Source: Ruminococcaceae bacterium UBA7135 (GTDB lineage Bacteria; Bacillota; Clostridia; Oscillospirales; Ruminococcaceae). Taken from it: 5,739 nucleotides of DNA. Below are positions 5,548 through 5,739 of the stretch, in pieces (position 1 is the stretch's first letter; every line of letters begins with the position of its first letter). The notes under the pieces were generated by a model. It ran no database searches. It saw only the letters and a list, made by a program, of their open reading frames with translations, and had not been told where the DNA came from. The stretch is taken from NCBI GenBank assembly GCA_002492075.1, contig DKXD01000079.1, positions 1 to 5,739 of the forward strand, given 5' to 3'. Position numbers and translations under genes: made by a program.

Positions 5548-5739
5548 ATGAAACATAAGGTCAAAGTGACGGTAATAGACAAAAAGCTGTACCCCGAATT
5601 ACAGGCGCAGTATTGCGCCGACCCCAATTCGGGAGAATGTCCTTGCTATAACATTGGCGACGAGTTTATCTTTGAGAGAGACGACGTAAACGATCACTTC
5701 TGGCACGGCGGCTTGAATACGCTTGTAAAAACGACCGCC
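5548..5739 (+). CDS. TIGR04076 family protein, 3' end cut by the window
   Basis: Only the first 64 codons are present, and the frame is open to the last base. The sequence begins MKHKVKVTVIDKKLYPELQ, followed by QYCADPNSGECPCYNIGDEF (21-40), IFERDD (41-46) and FWHGGLNTLVKT (51-62). The 'K.KVTV....Y..L...Y......G.CP.....G.EF' pattern is what I know from TIGR04076 proteins, small cysteine-containing proteins of unknown function found in many anaerobes. Cysteines at 23, 31 and 33 are visible, and the family's remaining conserved cysteines would lie beyond the edge. AAGGAG (5534-5539) lies eight bases before ATG and supports the start. It begins 29 nt after the previous stop with no terminator between, so it may belong to the same transcript. 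Confidence 0.75.
   Translation, partial: MKHKVKVTVIDKKLYPELQAQYCADPNSGECPCYNIGDEFIFERDDVNDHFWHGGLNTLVKTTA

Noticed and set aside
5045..5548. Minus-strand open frame of 167 codons
   Set aside because: It is antisense to the SRPBCC end and the acidic protein, both of which have good ribosome sites and plausible protein composition. The antisense product has no recognisable features.

Overview
The window looks like chromosome of an anaerobic gut-type Firmicute, most likely a Clostridia member of the Oscillospiraceae/Ruminococcaceae kind. This is inferred from strong AAGGAGG-type ribosome sites, roughly balanced GC content, a Clostridia-style SpeE (GILVNQHES and IPTYPSGQW blocks) and a saccharopine-dehydrogenase-fold enzyme of the alternative spermidine pathway that is common in such bacteria. 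All nine supported genes lie on the + strand and are tightly packed. I see no RNA gene, mobile element or CRISPR array.

Layout. (1) 40-940: two adjacent paralogous acidic proteins of the DMP19/DUF4375 type, one nucleotide apart. (2) 958-1809: spermidine synthase SpeE, 17 nt downstream. (3) 1828-2819: two membrane proteins of unknown function, still in the same close series. (4) 2820-2920: a stem-loop followed by a good sigma-70-like promoter. (5) 2921-4126: carboxy(nor)spermidine dehydrogenase, overlapping by one base a small two-helix membrane protein with a DUF3592-like layout (4126-4569). (6) 4570-4706: a 137-nt leader with several possible stems, including a terminator-like hairpin and a segment able to pair with the next ribosome binding site. 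(7) 4707-5518: an SRPBCC-fold protein overlapping by four bases an unrecognised acidic protein. (8) 5548-end: the first 64 codons of a TIGR04076-family protein, cut by the window edge.

How it fits together. The recognisable theme is polyamine synthesis. SpeE makes spermidine by aminopropyl transfer from decarboxylated S-adenosylmethionine, while the dehydrogenase condenses a diamine with aspartate semialdehyde on the SAM-independent route. Two routes to the same product encoded about 1.1 kb apart is the main biological point. The partner enzymes (SpeD for SpeE, the NspC-type decarboxylase for the dehydrogenase) are not in the window. The small membrane and hypothetical genes have no demonstrable link to polyamines beyond proximity. 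The best candidate for something undescribed is the structured leader before the SRPBCC gene.
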